Of a stretch of DNA of 11,238 bases, positions 10,235 through 11,238 are shown piece after piece. The position numbers were made by a program, and so were the translations under genes. The notes under the pieces are model-generated. The model had not been told where the DNA came from and ran no database searches. It was given only the letters and a program-made list of their open reading frames with translations. How positions within the stretch are numbered: position 1 is the first letter of the stretch; the number at the start of each line of letters is the position of its first letter. Origin of the DNA: an uncultured Cellvibrio sp. GTDB lineage: Bacteria; Pseudomonadota; Gammaproteobacteria; Pseudomonadales; Cellvibrionaceae. The DNA is taken from the NCBI GenBank assembly GCA_946482385.1, contig CAMLRI010000024.1, positions 1 through 11,238 of the forward strand, in the 5' to 3' direction.

Positions 10235-10314
10235 TTGCACGCGGAGGCTGATTGCACCTGGGGCTGGAATTCCGTGCTTTGTCCCGTGCAGCGCCGATCA
10301 ATAACGATAACTCG

Positions 10315-10340
10315 TCGGCTCAAGCCGGCAGCGGAGCCGA
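10315..10340 (+). other. Leader stem-loop with competing pairings
   Basis: TCGGCTC (10315-10321) and GAGCCGA (10334-10340) form a perfect seven-base-pair stem whose 3' arm includes most of the GGAG at 10333-10336. The same 5' arm can instead pair with GCCGA at 10293-10297 or with AGCCG at 10323-10327. Mutually exclusive hairpins that cover a ribosome site resemble translational attenuators, but this may be chance in GC-rich DNA. Confidence 0.3.
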
Positions 10341-10344
10341 TACC

Positions 10345-10437
10345 ATGAATAGATTCCCCTCGCGCCATACTGCCGGGCACTGCCCCCATGGGCTGCCCCT
10401 GGGCTCGATTCGCACATCCGCCGGGGTGGCACCATGA
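10345..10437 (+). CDS. Possible small leader ORF overlapping the IclR-type gene
   Basis: An ATG at 10345 has GGAG eight bases upstream (10333-10336) and opens a 30-residue frame (MNRFPSRHTAGHCPHGLPLG and on) whose TGA overlaps the next gene's ATG as ATGA (10434-10437). That overlap is typical of translational coupling. The frame could also extend up to a TTG at 10252, itself preceded by GGAGG at 10243-10247, giving 61 residues. I recognise no family, and the peptide has no signal or membrane segment. Its amino-acid make-up (Gly, Pro, Ser, His, Arg) gives no functional clue, and it may simply be a non-coding leader. Confidence 0.25.
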   Translation: MNRFPSRHTAGHCPHGLPLGSIRTSAGVAP

Positions 10438-11222
10438 ACCCAAGTGCCAAAAAAATCGCCAGTGAACAGGCTGAAAGCGAGCGCAAATACCGTGCGCCAG
10501 CCCTGGAAAAGGGCTTGGATATACTCGAGCTTTTGGCGCGCAGCCACAGCCCCATGACTACCTCGCAAATGGCCCTCAGCCTGGGGCGCTCGGTGAGTGA
10601 ATTATTCCGTATGGTGTTGGCATTGGAGTATCGCGGCTATATCAGCCCATCGCCCGAAGGTGGCTACAGCCTTACCAACCGCTTCTTCAGCCTGGGCTTG
10701 GCCCAGGGGGCGAGCAAAACCCTGCTGGAAGCCGCGCTGCCGGTGATGAGGGATTTAAGCCTGGCCCTTGGCCAGTCCTGCCATTTGCTGGTGGCTTCGG
10801 GCGACCAGGTGGTGGTGGTGGCGCGAATGGAAAGCCCCCAGGATCTAGGTTTCTCGGTGCGGGTCGGCTATCGCCGCCAGTTGGTGGACACTAACGCCGG
10901 GGCACTTTTGTTTGGCTGTTCGGCTCCTGAGGTGCAAGAGCGCTGGCTCCCCCAGCTGGTGCGCGGAATAACAGGGGAGCAAATCGACACCTTTGTCAGC
11001 AAAGCGCGGGCAGCGGCGCAACAGGGCTACCTGCAGCAGGCCAGCGAGTTTGTTGCGGGGGTGACGGATTACTGTGCGCCTATCGAAGCTGGCCAGGGCG
11101 CTACAGCGGTGTTGGTGGTGCCCTGTATTGCCATTCACAGCCAAACGCCCAGCAGCGAGCAGGTGCGTATCAAGCTCTTGCAGGCGGCTGGCCATATCGC
11201 CAGTGCACTAGCAGGCTGCTAG
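10434..11222 (+). CDS. IclR-family transcriptional regulator
   Basis: The 262-residue protein has the two-domain IclR layout. Residues about 18-85 form the winged helix-turn-helix: YRAPALEKGLDILELLA, then MTTSQMALSLGRSVSELFRMVLALEYRGYI with the recognition helix near 51-63, and a wing ending in GYSLTNRFFSLG. Residues about 95-260 form the effector-binding domain (VRVGYRRQLVDTNAGALLFG, GVTDYCAPIEAGQGATAVLVVP). Family members act as dimers or tetramers that sense small metabolites, often from sugar, aromatic or acetate catabolism. The effector cannot be read from the sequence, and no target gene lies in the window. The ATG at 10434 is preceded by GGGGTGG (10423-10429). The N-terminal 17 residues are charged and probably disordered. 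It is separated from accA by a terminator and belongs to a different unit; the segment after 11222 is too short to interpret. Confidence 0.93.
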   Translation: MNPSAKKIASEQAESERKYRAPALEKGLDILELLARSHSPMTTSQMALSLGRSVSELFRMVLALEYRGYISPSPEGGYSLTNRFFSLGLAQGASKTLLEAALPVMRDLSLALGQSCHLLVASGDQVVVVARMESPQDLGFSVRVGYRRQLVDTNAGALLFGCSAPEVQERWLPQLVRGITGEQIDTFVSKARAAAQQGYLQQASEFVAGVTDYCAPIEAGQGATAVLVVPCIAIHSQTPSSEQVRIKLLQAAGHIASALAGC

Positions 11223-11238
11223 GGGGCGAAGGCGGTTA

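Overview
This window is a conserved envelope, lipid and replication gene neighbourhood of a gammaproteobacterium. All ten protein genes lie on the + strand. The order skp, lpxD, fabZ, lpxA, lpxB, rnhB, dnaE, accA is the classic gammaproteobacterial macro-operon that normally follows bamA. Moderate GC content, Pseudomonas-like protein features (for example the LpxA chain-length residue) and a CBS-domain gene between dnaE and accA suggest a Pseudomonas/Cellvibrio-type lineage. The genus is an inference from memory of sequence style, not from a search.

Bases 1-4108 hold envelope biogenesis genes: the periplasmic chaperone Skp (GTG start), then LpxD, FabZ, LpxA and LpxB. LpxA, LpxD and LpxB carry out steps of the Raetz lipid A pathway. 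FabZ draws on the same (R)-3-hydroxyacyl-ACP pool for fatty acid elongation. lpxD, lpxA and lpxB use GTG, TTG and GTG starts, while fabZ uses ATG. lpxA and lpxB are separated by 114 bases that contain a long imperfect hairpin.

Bases 4114-8279 hold rnhB (RNase HII, primer and ribonucleotide removal) and dnaE (replicative polymerase alpha subunit). RnhB ends in QLTLF, which looks like a canonical sliding-clamp-binding motif, so the two adjacent genes may both act at the beta clamp.

Bases 8280-9110 hold a small two-CBS-domain protein with its own strong ribosome binding site. It is followed by a 236-base spacer with three hairpins and a 14-base perfect palindrome that overlaps the accA ribosome binding region. 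accA (acetyl-CoA carboxylase carboxyltransferase alpha subunit) runs to 10058 and is closed by a textbook intrinsic terminator.

Bases 10139-11238 are a separate unit: an AT-rich putative control region, a GC-rich leader with alternative stem-loops and a possible small ORF that overlaps the next start (ATGA), and an IclR-family transcription regulator. The genes it controls are not visible.

I see no mobile element, CRISPR array, tRNA, rRNA or defence system, and no clear sign of a wholly new system. The leads most worth checking are the C-terminal clamp motif of RnhB, the structured leader and small ORF before the IclR gene, the regulatory-looking DNA before accA, and the inserted CBS gene.
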